A stretch of DNA of 64,000 bases, taken from assembly GCA_041583495.1 (NCBI GenBank), contig JBFHFS010000025.1, forward strand, positions 1 to 64,000, read 5' to 3'. This DNA is from JBFHFS01 sp041583495 (GTDB lineage: Bacteria > Bacteroidota > Bacteroidia > Bacteroidales > Marinilabiliaceae). The stretch's first letter is position 1, and every line of letters starts with the position of its first letter. The position numbers and the translations under genes are program-made. The notes beneath the pieces are model-generated. The model searched no databases. It saw only the letters and a list, made by a program, of their open reading frames with translations, and was not told where the DNA came from. This document shows positions 8,480 to 18,300 of this stretch, piece by piece.

Positions 8480-11400
8480 GTGGAACTAAGTACCCTCATT
8501 GGTCAATTTGCACGCCATCCGGAACTGCAAACAATTTCTAAATGGATTGAAAAGCCGGAAGGACATCTGCTCATAAACGGATTGTCAGGATCATCAGCGG
8601 CCATTACCGGGGCTTCGGCTCCTAAAGACCACAAGCATCTTTTCATCGTTTACGACAAAGAGGAAGCGGCGTATCTGTACCACGATCTGGTCCAACTCAC
8701 GGGAGAGTCATCGGTATTTTTTCTGCCCTCCACCTACAAGCGTTCGCCCGAGTTTGGGCAACCCGACAGCAACCACATTCTTTTGAGAACAGAGGCGCTG
8801 GATCAACTTAAAAAGGAGCAAAACAACTGCCTCATTGTCACTTATACAGAAGCCCTGCTGGAAAAGGTTCCTTCACGCCATAAGATTGATCAACAGTCCA
8901 TTGTTCTTCGTGTTCAGGAGAAAGTCGATCCGGCCTTTGTGGCAGACTTTTTAAATGAGCTTAATTTTCAGCGATCCGACTTTGTTTACGAACCGGGACA
9001 ATACTCCATCAGAGGCTCCATTATTGATATTTATTCCTATTCGAACGAAAACCCTTTTCGCATCGACTTTTTTGGGGACGAAGTAGAGAGTATACGGACC
9101 TTTGACATTGAGACTCAATTATCCAATTCGCCCCTGGAATCGGTCACCATCCTCCCCGATTTAGCCAATCGTCGCTATTCCGACCAGGAAGACATTCCCA
9201 TCACCGGATTCCTTGACGCCTCCACCCGGATATGGTTGGATTCACCGCATCGAATCCTCGACAAAGCAGAGGATATTTATAAAAAAATACTCAAAAAAAA
9301 TCTTCAGGGAGAGGACCTCCAGGAGGGGCAGGAACTTCCCAATCCCGACACGATGGTGGCACCCGGGCTGCTAAAAGAACAATTGGCAGCTCTGCCACAA
9401 ATCAGATGGGGAAGCCAGGCGCGAAAGAAGGACAGAGACACAGAAGTCACCTTCAAAACGTCACCTCAACCGGTTTTTAAAAAGAATTTCGATCTTCTTG
9501 AGCAAGACCTGGAGGATCACCTGGCCAATGGTTATCAAATTTTCATCCTATCAGACAACCCCCGCCAGCTGGAACGGCTTAGTCAAATCTTTAAGGACCG
9601 GGGCAAGGATCTCAATTACCAGGAGATTAATCACTCCCTGCACGAAGGCTTCATCGATCACGACCTAAAAATTTGTGTTTATACCGACCACCAGATATTT
9701 GATCGTTACCACAAGTTTTCCTTGCGCACCGACAAGGCCCGTGCAGCCCGTCAGTCTCTGTCGATCAAAGAACTCACCCGGCTGAATCCGGGCGACTATG
9801 TGGTTCACATCGACCATGGAATAGGCCGTTTTGGTGGATTAATCACCACCGACACCCAGGGACACAAGCAGGAGGTCATAAAATTAATTTACCGGGACAA
9901 TGATGTCATTCTGGTAAACATTCATTCGCTGCACCGCATCAGTAAGTTCAAAGGCAAGGAGGGAGAGCCCCCAAAGATCAACAAGTTAGGAACGGGTGCC
10001 TGGCAAAAGACAAAGGACAAGGCCAAAAAGAAAGTGAAGGACATCGCCCGGGAACTGATTGCCCTTTACGCAGCGAGAAAGGCAGAACCAGGGTTTTCTT
10101 TTTCCCCCGACTCATTTCTTCAAAAAGAGTTGGAAGCCTCCTTTATTTTTGAAGACACTCCTGATCAGTACAAATCGACCCAGGCCATTAAAGCCGACAT
10201 GGAAGATTCCACCCCAATGGACCGTCTGGTGTGCGGAGATGTTGGTTTTGGGAAGACAGAACTGGCCATCAGGGCCGCCTTCAAGGCGGTGACCGATAAC
10301 AAACAGGTTGCCATTCTGGTGCCAACAACCATCCTGGCCCTCCAGCACTACCACACCTTTAAAGAGCGGCTGAGCGATTTTCCCTGCCGGGTAGAATACA
10401 TCAGCCGGCTTAAGAAAACAGGCCGCATAAAGGAAATATTAAAAGATCTGAAACAGGGAAAAGTAGACATTATCATTGGCACCCACCGATTGGTGGGTAA
10501 AGATGTTGAATTTAAGGATCTTGGACTTCTCATCATCGATGAAGAACAACGTTTTGGGGTGGCAGTAAAAGATAAATTAAAACGATTGAAGGTAAATGTC
10601 GATACCCTCACTCTTACCGCCACACCAATTCCCCGCACCCTTCAATTCTCGCTCATGGGGGCCCGCGACCTCTCCATCCTGAATACGGCGCCCCTCAACC
10701 GGCATCCGATCATTACCGAGCTGCATGTTTTTAACGAGTCCATCATAAAAGAAGCCATTCTCTATGAGGTGGAACGCAACGGTCAGGTTTTTTTCATCAA
10801 CAACCGGGTTCAGAACATCTATGAGATAGAACTCCTGCTCAATAGATTGCTCCCCGACATTAGAACCATTGTGGCTCACGGACAAATGGAAGGGAACAAG
10901 CTGGAACAGATTATGCTTGATTTTATCGACGGCGCATACGATGTATTGATATCCACCACCATTATTGAATCCGGCCTCGACATCCCCAACGCCAACACCA
11001 TCATCATTAACAATGCCCATCAGTTTGGCCTCAGTGAGCTGCACCAGCTAAGAGGTCGTGTGGGGCGGTCGAATAAAAAAGCCTTTTGCTACCTGGTGGC
11101 GCCCTCATTTTCCTCCCTCACCGAGGAAGCCCGCCGAAGGCTGCACATCATTGAAGAATTTTCGGAGTTGGGAAGCGGCTTTAACATTGCCATGCAGGAC
11201 CTCGACATCAGAGGAGCCGGGAATATGCTGGGAGCCGAACAAAGTGGTTACATCGCCGACATTGGGTACGAGACCTATCAGCGTATTTTACAGGAGGCCA
11301 TGCTCGAATTAAGGGAAGATGAATTCCCCGGCCTCTTTAAAGAGGAACCTCAGATGACCACCGAAGGAGCCCAAAAGTATGTCAAGGATGTTCTCATCGA

Positions 11401-11845
11401 AACCGACGAGGATGTGCGCATCCCGGACGACTACGTCAGTAATATTGCCGAACGAATGGTCTTGTATCGTGAACTGGACAACATTGAAGATCTGGATGCC
11501 TTAACGACCTTCGAGACCCATCTTATTGATCGTTTCGGATCCTTACCAGCCCCCACCAAATCGTTACTGGAAATTGTAAAGCTTCGCATGCTTGCCCAAA
11601 CAATAGGAACAGAAAAACTATTTCTGAAGAATAAAACCGCTCATTTCTATTTCACTGAGGATGCTAAATCGCCCTTTTACAAATCGGATCAGTTTGGCGC
11701 CATATTGCAATGGATACAGCAAAACAGCTCGCGGGCGCGCATGCAGCAACGGGGCCACAAGCTCATCCTCACCATTAAAAATATCAAAAGCATTATCAGC
11801 CTCAGGGATACCATGGAAGAGATGATAAACCAGAAGGGGCACTAA
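8480..11845 (+). CDS. mfd: Transcription-repair coupling factor
   Basis: Mfd (1121 aa) displaces RNA polymerase stalled at DNA damage and recruits UvrA. The start is GTG; no ATG fits the conserved N-terminus. Domains in order are a UvrB-like N-terminal part (about 1-330, with DFVYEPGQYSIRGSIIDIY), the polymerase-interacting CarD/Tudor-like domain (about 430-500, LNPGDYVVHIDHGIGRF), a RecG-like helicase core with Walker A GDVGFGKTE (near 586) and DEEQ (near 687), and a C-terminal TRCF domain. Length is normal. It appears to be monocistronic. Confidence 0.96.
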   Translation: MELSTLIGQFARHPELQTISKWIEKPEGHLLINGLSGSSAAITGASAPKDHKHLFIVYDKEEAAYLYHDLVQLTGESSVFFLPSTYKRSPEFGQPDSNHILLRTEALDQLKKEQNNCLIVTYTEALLEKVPSRHKIDQQSIVLRVQEKVDPAFVADFLNELNFQRSDFVYEPGQYSIRGSIIDIYSYSNENPFRIDFFGDEVESIRTFDIETQLSNSPLESVTILPDLANRRYSDQEDIPITGFLDASTRIWLDSPHRILDKAEDIYKKILKKNLQGEDLQEGQELPNPDTMVAPGLLKEQLAALPQIRWGSQARKKDRDTEVTFKTSPQPVFKKNFDLLEQDLEDHLANGYQIFILSDNPRQLERLSQIFKDRGKDLNYQEINHSLHEGFIDHDLKICVYTDHQIFDRYHKFSLRTDKARAARQSLSIKELTRLNPGDYVVHIDHGIGRFGGLITTDTQGHKQEVIKLIYRDNDVILVNIHSLHRISKFKGKEGEPPKINKLGTGAWQKTKDKAKKKVKDIARELIALYAARKAEPGFSFSPDSFLQKELEASFIFEDTPDQYKSTQAIKADMEDSTPMDRLVCGDVGFGKTELAIRAAFKAVTDNKQVAILVPTTILALQHYHTFKERLSDFPCRVEYISRLKKTGRIKEILKDLKQGKVDIIIGTHRLVGKDVEFKDLGLLIIDEEQRFGVAVKDKLKRLKVNVDTLTLTATPIPRTLQFSLMGARDLSILNTAPLNRHPIITELHVFNESIIKEAILYEVERNGQVFFINNRVQNIYEIELLLNRLLPDIRTIVAHGQMEGNKLEQIMLDFIDGAYDVLISTTIIESGLDIPNANTIIINNAHQFGLSELHQLRGRVGRSNKKAFCYLVAPSFSSLTEEARRRLHIIEEFSELGSGFNIAMQDLDIRGAGNMLGAEQSGYIADIGYETYQRILQEAMLELREDEFPGLFKEEPQMTTEGAQKYVKDVLIETDEDVRIPDDYVSNIAERMVLYRELDNIEDLDALTTFETHLIDRFGSLPAPTKSLLEIVKLRMLAQTIGTEKLFLKNKTAHFYFTEDAKSPFYKSDQFGAILQWIQQNSSRARMQQRGHKLILTIKNIKSIISLRDTMEEMINQKGH

Positions 11846-12142
11846 AGGATCCTTCACATTAGTTCATGGGTAAAGGATAGGACTTTTATCTATTTATTGT
11901 AACCTGGGTGAAGGATACTTTCATAAAGATCACTAATAGAAGGCTGCAACATTACAAGCCTCGATGATTTCATCATCCAACGCCCAAAAGGCCCCTTTTA
12001 CAAAGGATCCCCAAAATGGTTGACCTGGTGGTGCAACTCATCAGGGATAATCCCCATCACAACACGGATAACCCTATTAATCGAGTGGATAGAAACAAAG
12101 AATAAATCCCAACACGTCCACGAGAGGGATTCAGGTGTTTGA
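11846..12142. other. Convergent intergenic region between mfd and murF
   Basis: No gene of normal size is present. Read on the minus strand there are short interrupted frames (for example one giving GAFWALDDEIIEACN) ending in stops. These could be gene remnants or chance. GGATCC occurs twice (near 11848 and 12006). No convincing terminator with a T tract was found. Confidence 0.3.
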
Positions 12143-13444
12143 TCACAGACAATCCATAACCTGTTCCAGCTGATTGGCGCGGGATCCTTTTATGAGCACC
12201 ATAGCGCCGGAGATCTCATTTTTTAAAAGACTCTTTTTGAGCTCGGCAGTATTTGGAAACCAACAAAAACGAGCATCCACCGGGATAAGATTCTCAAACT
12301 CCTCTCCCACCAAAAAACAACCCTCAAAGGTCATCTTCATCAAACCCGCCATAAGGGATTGGTGTTCATTCATGTTTGAATTGCCCAACTCTTTCATACC
12401 ACCCAGGATTAGGTATTTATGGGGATGATCGATGGCCGAGAAATTTTCCAGAGCGACTTTCATGCTTGAAGGATTAGCATTATAGGCATCCACCAATACC
12501 TGATTCCGTTGAGTTTGAGTGAACTGCGAACGGTTATTCTGGGGAACATACCCTTCGAAAGCCTGTTTCACCAACGTTTCATCGACACCAAAATAATGAC
12601 CGATTGAAGCTGCTGCAAGGAAATTATCAAGGTTGTAAAGACCTGTCAGGCGGGTATCTATCTTAAGATCCACCACCCGTGAAGTAGTGAGCTGAAAGGA
12701 GAGCAAGGGCGAGGCCTGGGCGCTGGAAGCGCTTACCACTGCGTCTTTTCCCTCCCCATAACCGATGTAGGGATAGTCGCCCACCATTCCTAACAGATTT
12801 GAATCACCGGTATTGATAAAAATTTCACCACCGGCCTCCATTAAAAACCGATACAATTCACCTTTGGTTTTCTTCACCCCTTCAAACGAGCCAAACCCTT
12901 CAAGATGGGCCATTCCCACATTGGTTATGAGCCCATGGTTTGGGAAGGCAATCTGACACAGATCCCGTATTTCTCCCGGATGATTGGCCCCCATCTCCAC
13001 CACGGCAACTTCCGTACCCGGAGGTATTGAAAGCAGCGTTAAAGGCACACCAATATGGTTGTTTAGATTTCCTTTGGTAGACCACACCTTGTACTTCTTC
13101 GACAAGACCGCTGTCACAAGTTCTTTGGTGGTGGTTTTTCCATTGGTTCCTGTGATGCCAATGACGGGAATCTGAAGCATTTTGCGATGATAACGCGCCA
13201 AGGATTGTAAAGCCTGTAACACATCGGGAACCCAAAGACATCCGCTCTTTCCCTTTAGGGTTTTATCGTCAACAACGGCCAGAGAACTCCCCTGCTCCAA
13301 TGCCTGGGCAACAAACCGGTTTCCATCGAACCGAGGCCCTTTCAAGGCAAAAAAGATACTGCCAGGAACAATATCCCTGGTGTCGGTAGTTACGCTCCCT
13401 GATTGGAGGTAGTGCTCGTAAATGAATTGTAGGTCGGACTGCAT
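12143..13444 (-). CDS. murF: UDP-N-acetylmuramoyl-tripeptide--D-alanyl-D-alanine ligase
   Basis: MurF (433 aa) adds the D-Ala-D-Ala dipeptide to the UDP-MurNAc tripeptide in the cytoplasm, using ATP. The N-terminal substrate domain contains the TDTRDIVPGSIFFALKG signature (20-36). The ATP loop is GITGTNGKTTTKEL (96-109). The central domain has VVEMGANHPGEI, and DAYNANPSSM marks the C-terminal domain. Length is typical. It lies 68 bp downstream of gldJ on the same strand, with a hairpin terminator between them, so its expression may depend on read-through or an unrecognised promoter. It is not in a dcw cluster. Confidence 0.95.
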   Translation of the reverse strand: MQSDLQFIYEHYLQSGSVTTDTRDIVPGSIFFALKGPRFDGNRFVAQALEQGSSLAVVDDKTLKGKSGCLWVPDVLQALQSLARYHRKMLQIPVIGITGTNGKTTTKELVTAVLSKKYKVWSTKGNLNNHIGVPLTLLSIPPGTEVAVVEMGANHPGEIRDLCQIAFPNHGLITNVGMAHLEGFGSFEGVKKTKGELYRFLMEAGGEIFINTGDSNLLGMVGDYPYIGYGEGKDAVVSASSAQASPLLSFQLTTSRVVDLKIDTRLTGLYNLDNFLAAASIGHYFGVDETLVKQAFEGYVPQNNRSQFTQTQRNQVLVDAYNANPSSMKVALENFSAIDHPHKYLILGGMKELGNSNMNEHQSLMAGLMKMTFEGCFLVGEEFENLIPVDARFCWFPNTAELKKSLLKNEISGAMVLIKGSRANQLEQVMDCL

Positions 13445-13450
13445 GTCGGA

Positions 13451-13487
13451 AAAATAAAAAAAGGGCCGGAAACAATGCCCAGCCCTA
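13451..13487 (-). terminator. Rho-independent terminator after gldJ
   Basis: On the minus strand the RNA forms AGGGCTGG / CCGGCCCT with a 9-nt loop (one G-U pair), followed by a run of seven U. It lies between the gldJ stop and the murF start, so it should limit gldJ transcription into murF or act as an attenuator. Confidence 0.6.
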
Positions 13488-13512
13488 ATAATTATACCTT
13501 AATGTTTTTATC

Positions 13513-15000
13513 TTACTTGCGGTCTGAAGCAGGAGACCCCACGCGGGTCATTGCGCAACGGAATCCTAAATCATCCCGGGCTTCCTTCTCATCGAGATAT
13601 CGGCGTGTTCCGGGACTCAACCAATAGGCCCGGTCTCTCCACGACCCACCCTTGTAAACTCTGGTTCTGTCAGAGATTGTACTGCTGAGGGTTCCGGGGC
13701 TTGCGGCATACATGTCATCGGTTGAAGCGTTGGAGGAAGACCAGTTTTGGCCAGTAGCGATATTAGTGGAGCTGTCTCCATCCTTATAGTTGCGGTTATC
13801 TGAGGTCCGGTAATTGCCACGGTCAAGGATATCCTCGGCAGTTTCGGGCCGGTAACGGATACGCCCAAGGCTATCTTTATCCACCACGTATCTCTCCTCG
13901 TCCAGGACTTTTGTTTGGAAAACATTTCCCCGGTAAGGACTAAACTCTTCTACATCTTCAAAGGAAAGAGGCCGGTAAACATCGGCAACCCATTCGTTCA
14001 CATTCCCGGCCATACAATAAAGACCGAAATCATTGGGATAATACGATTTAACAGGGACGGTAATATCACCACCATCGTTAAGATCTCCGGCCATACCCAT
14101 ATAGTCACCATAGCCTCTCACGAAGTTGGCCATCATTTTACCCCGCTCTTTTTTGTCAGGATTACGTAATGTATGTCCATTCCAGGGATAGATGCGACGG
14201 TTGGTCAAACGCTCCTCATATGAGTTTCCAATCAAACCGCTGGCGGCATACTCCCACTCGGCTTCGGTTGGTAGACGATAACGGGGCAACAAAATACCAT
14301 CATCAGAACGCACGTTCCGGGTATCTTTATTTGGGTCGAGATCCTCCATGGGACGTTTTCCGGCGACCCCTTCATATTGACCAAGAAGATAGGCTTCGGT
14401 ATCGAAGTTATTTTCGCCCTGCTGATTAACGTCCAACTCCAGAATACCCATATCCACGAGTATTATTTCGTTTACACGGTTGGTCCGCCAGGAACAATAA
14501 TCATTGGCCTGCAACCAGTTAACACCCACCACAGGGTATTCACTGTAGGCAGGATGCCGAAGATAGTTCTCGACCATAGGCTCATTGTAAGCCAATGGGC
14601 GCCTCCACACCAGAGTGTCGGGCAGAGCCTTGCGATACACTTCAGGATAGTCGGAGAAGACTCTGCGAATCCAATACAGATACTCACGGTAATCCACATT
14701 GCGCACTTCACACTCATCCATAAAGAAGGAAGGAACCGTAACCCTGCGGGGGATATTATTCCATTCGCGCATGACGTCCTCTTCAACACGGCCCATGATA
14801 AAAGTACCACCCTCTATAAAGACGAGGCCGGGACCTGTGCCTTGTTCATAGCCCGACTGATACTCGAACCCGCCGTTTTCGGGGTTGTTATATTCCCATC
14901 CGGTAGTTGAAGAAGCGGTTTTACTGCCGCCACCACATGCTGCCAAAATAATCAACCCCAAACCCATAGTAGGGATAAAAAGTCTGGATCTTAATCTCAT
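13513..15000 (-). CDS. gldJ: Gliding motility lipoprotein GldJ (formylglycine-generating-enzyme fold)
   Basis: GldJ (495 aa) is an outer-membrane-associated lipoprotein required for gliding and for stability of the T9SS motor components (family knowledge). The lipobox LAAC ends at C22. The sulfatase-modifying-factor (FGE/SUMF1) fold begins at LVFIEGGTFIMG and includes YRLPTEAEWEYAA, MAGNVNEWVADVY, GGSWRDRAYWL and RRYLDEKEARDDLGFRCA. FGE-type catalytic cysteines are not evident, in line with a structural role. It is divergent from porU, a common Bacteroidota arrangement. Length fits gldJ. Confidence 0.92.
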   Translation of the reverse strand: MRLRSRLFIPTMGLGLIILAACGGGSKTASSTTGWEYNNPENGGFEYQSGYEQGTGPGLVFIEGGTFIMGRVEEDVMREWNNIPRRVTVPSFFMDECEVRNVDYREYLYWIRRVFSDYPEVYRKALPDTLVWRRPLAYNEPMVENYLRHPAYSEYPVVGVNWLQANDYCSWRTNRVNEIILVDMGILELDVNQQGENNFDTEAYLLGQYEGVAGKRPMEDLDPNKDTRNVRSDDGILLPRYRLPTEAEWEYAASGLIGNSYEERLTNRRIYPWNGHTLRNPDKKERGKMMANFVRGYGDYMGMAGDLNDGGDITVPVKSYYPNDFGLYCMAGNVNEWVADVYRPLSFEDVEEFSPYRGNVFQTKVLDEERYVVDKDSLGRIRYRPETAEDILDRGNYRTSDNRNYKDGDSSTNIATGQNWSSSNASTDDMYAASPGTLSSTISDRTRVYKGGSWRDRAYWLSPGTRRYLDEKEARDDLGFRCAMTRVGSPASDRK

Positions 15001-15039
15001 AACTTATTTTCTTCTAATTCTTGTGCTATTTTCTCGAAA

Positions 15040-15047
15040 CAAATATA
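15040..15047 (-). promoter_or_regulatory. -7 box of the gldJ promoter
   Basis: On the minus strand this is TATATTTG, a perfect TAnnTTTG, 40 bp before the gldJ ATG. There is no TTG at the expected -33 position. Confidence 0.45.
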
Positions 15048-15242
15048 AACAATAACCTGTCTTTGACCGAATAATCAACATAAAATTGTGACTTCCCTCT
15101 GCTAACAATTCTTTTGGCTGAAGCCCGTTCTCTGTGAGAAGCTTCTAACTTCGTTGCCAACCATATAACGCAACAAGGGCAATATTCATTGTTTTATACT
15201 GAAAAAATAGAAAAAGGTTATATCGATAAATACTATTTTTAT

Positions 15243-15282
15243 GTCCAAAGGGGAAAAATAGATAAGATCTTAACCTTTGGAC
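15243..15282. repeat. Perfect 9-bp inverted repeat in the gldJ-porU intergenic region
   Basis: GTCCAAAGG and CCTTTGGAC are separated by 22 nt. The location between divergent T9SS genes, about 70 bp upstream of the porU -7 box, suggests a regulator binding site. There is no T tract that would make it a typical terminator. Confidence 0.55.
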
Positions 15283-15348
15283 CATCTGTTTTATAATGAA
15301 AAGATCTTTTTTCCGTTATTAAATAGGTCTAAAACAAAACCATGGTGC

Positions 15349-15356
15349 TATTTTTG
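15349..15356 (+). promoter_or_regulatory. -7 box of the porU promoter
   Basis: TATTTTTG, a perfect TAnnTTTG, lies 36 bp before the porU ATG. No TTG is seen at -33, which would fit an activator-dependent promoter. Confidence 0.45.
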
Positions 15357-15391
15357 CATCAAATACTTATAGAATAAGATACTTTATTCCA

Positions 15392-18300
15392 ATGACCATT
15401 GACAAGTCAAAAATATTTTTTCTGCTTTTTCTGGGAATAATCGTGACCAACCTCGCCTATTCTTCAGAGAGAGACTCCCTTATATTCCGGCATCGAATTG
15501 AATGGCCCAACGACCAGGCAGTCTTTCCGGAGATGCCGTTTGCTGGTTCGGGGTATTGGGAAGACTCTACGGGGCTGTCGATATATCGTTTCAACATCCC
15601 GCTTCCGCCCCAATTTAACGAGCGGGACTACCAGATAAAAATCACCGAACGTCAATGGGCCCCCTTCACCGGGACTCTCCCCGACCTGAGGCCATCGGAT
15701 GTTGATAGACCTGTTACTCAACGAATCACCTATATCCAAAAACAACCTTATCTGGAGGTTGAGTTTATCCCCTTCACCGTCGGCACAGAAAAAAAGAGAA
15801 GCTGGAATAAGCTGACCAACCTCACTCTGGCAATAACTTACACACGCGAAGACGACCAATCCGGATCAAAGTTAAAAAACAGTTCTTTAAAATACAGTGC
15901 CACCTCACGGCTCTCCTCGGGCAAGTGGATGAAAATTTCGACCACCGAGGCCGGAATTCATAAAATACCCTATTCCAAACTTTCTTCATGGGGCTTTTCA
16001 AATCCCTCACAGGTACAAATCTATGGACATGGAGGAGAGATGGTTCCCATGGCCAACAATACAGAAAGACCCGATGACCTGCCTGAAATAGCGCTTTGGC
16101 ATCACGACAACGCCCTTTATTTTTACTCCTCAGGGATTCATCGATGGAAATGGAATGCCTCAGGAGGGATTTATGAACACCAGAGTCACAAATACTCCCC
16201 CCTGGCTTATTACTTTTTGTCGGAGGCATCCACCCCCGTTGAGGTAACAACCAGCCCCGAATCCACGGGCGAAGTCACACACGCAATCACTACCTTTGAC
16301 TTCCTTTACCTCCACGAAGCCGAGCTCGAAAACCTTTTATTGTCGGGCAACCAATGGTTTGGTGAAAAATTTAATTCCACCACGGGTCTGGAAAAAACTT
16401 TTACCCTGGAGGAATCCCTTCTCCTCACCGACAGCCTTGCTAAATTAACCACTCAGGTATTTGGGCGAGCCAATACGACCCATGGTTTCACAGTAACCGC
16501 CAACGGTTCTACCTCAAAAAACATCAGTCTGGGAACGGTTTCCTTGAGTGATTACACCGGCTATTATGGCCATTTGGCCAATAGTTTCATGGACTTTATT
16601 CCCGGGACCAAAGACCTGAAGATAACCTTTCGATACACCAACCAGTTACAAACAGCCAGCGGATGGCTCGACTATTTCACTATTCAGGCCAAGGGGAAAC
16701 TGGCACTGAATGGGAACCAATTAATATTTCGAAACCATTTCACGGCAGGCCCCGGTAACTTCTCCGCCTTTTCCATCGAATCGGCCAAAGACAACCTTCA
16801 GTTGTGGGACGTCACCTATCCCGACAGCCCCCTTCGACACACCCTTATGCGCGAGGGGACCAGCGTGGTGTTTAAAGATTCGACTCAAACATTAAAGGCC
16901 TACGTTATTTTCGATCCCAGCCAGACCTTTCCTTCACCTCAAATGGTTGGTGCCATAGAAAACCAAAACCTGCATGGCACCCCGCAAACGGATATGGTAA
17001 TTGTTTCCCCCGCCCTTTTTCTGACACAAGCCAACCGACTGGCCGCATTGCACAACAACTACAGTGGCCTCAGCTGCGTGGTGGTTGAGCGGGAACAACT
17101 CTACAACGAATTTTCCTGGGGTCATCCCGATCCAGGGGCCATGAGAGGTTTTCTAAAAATGCTTTACGACCGGGCCGGGGAGGAAACCGGCAGCGCCCCT
17201 CAGCTGCTGCTCCTTTTCGGAGATGGATCCTATGATAACCGCCATGTTAACAACCCGCTACCAGCCCCTTTGCCCACTTACCAATCCGATAATTCAACCT
17301 ATCAGACCTCTACTTACGTCTCCGACGACTTTTTTGGAGTGTTAGACGATACCGAAGGCAACGATCTTCCCAACAACCGCCTGGATATTGGTATTGGAAG
17401 GCTGCCGGTGAACACCGAAAAACAAGCCATACAGGCGGTCGATAAAATTGAGACCTACCTTTATGATCAATCGCAGGGAAACTGGAAAACCCAGTTGACC
17501 TTTGTGGGCGACGATGGCGACTTCAACATTCACGTGCGCGATGCAGATAAACTGGCCACGCAAATTGAGAATATTCAGCCTTCATTCGAGATTAATAAAA
17601 TATACCTCGACGCTTATAAAGCAACCAATGCATCTACCGGAACAGAGTTCCCGGGCGCACGAACGGCTATTGAACAAGCCATTTCCAAAGGAACCCTGTA
17701 TTTTAATTACACAGGTCACGGCAGTGAAAACAACCTGGCGCACGAGCAGATCGTAACCATTAGCGATATTACAGGTTGGAGCAATCTCAATAAACTGCCC
17801 CTTTTTGTGACCGCCACCTGTGAATTCAGTCGTTTCGACGATCATAGCATAACATCGGCAGGTGAAGAGGTATTTCTCAACCCTAATGGAGGGGCCATTG
17901 CCCTGCTTTCTACCACCCGGATTGTCTATTCGAGTTTAAATTATACGCTAAATAGTGCTTTCTGCAACCATATTTTTGAAACCGACAACCAAAACCAACC
18001 CCTGAGGTTGGGCGAAATTATGAGACGCACTAAACTCGAATCCGGCTCAAGCATTAACAAGCTAAGCTTTACACTGCTAGGAGACCCGGCCCTGCGGTTA
18101 AACTATCCGGTTAACCAGGTCCTTACCCAATCGGTAAACGATCGGCCGGCACAAGAAAGCGACACACTCAAAGCACTCTCTATAAACACCATAAACGGAG
18201 TTCTGGCCGACCCTTCAGGTCAAATCATGGAGAACTTTAACGGGGAATTGGATATTGTCGTTTACGACAAAGCCGTTGAGACCCAAACCCTGGGCAACAA

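Larger units (their letters stand above)
15001..15391. other. Divergent gldJ-porU regulatory region
   Basis: No gene is seen in these 391 bp. It holds the -7 boxes for both genes. It also holds a perfect 9-bp inverted repeat, GTCCAAAGG (15243-15251) and CCTTTGGAC (15274-15282), and a 10-bp palindrome TAAGATCTTA (15263-15272) inside the repeat. These could be an operator. Confidence 0.55.

Noticed and set aside
14377..14910. 177-codon plus-strand frame inside gldJ
   Set aside because: Antisense shadow of gldJ, whose FGE-fold motifs are clear.
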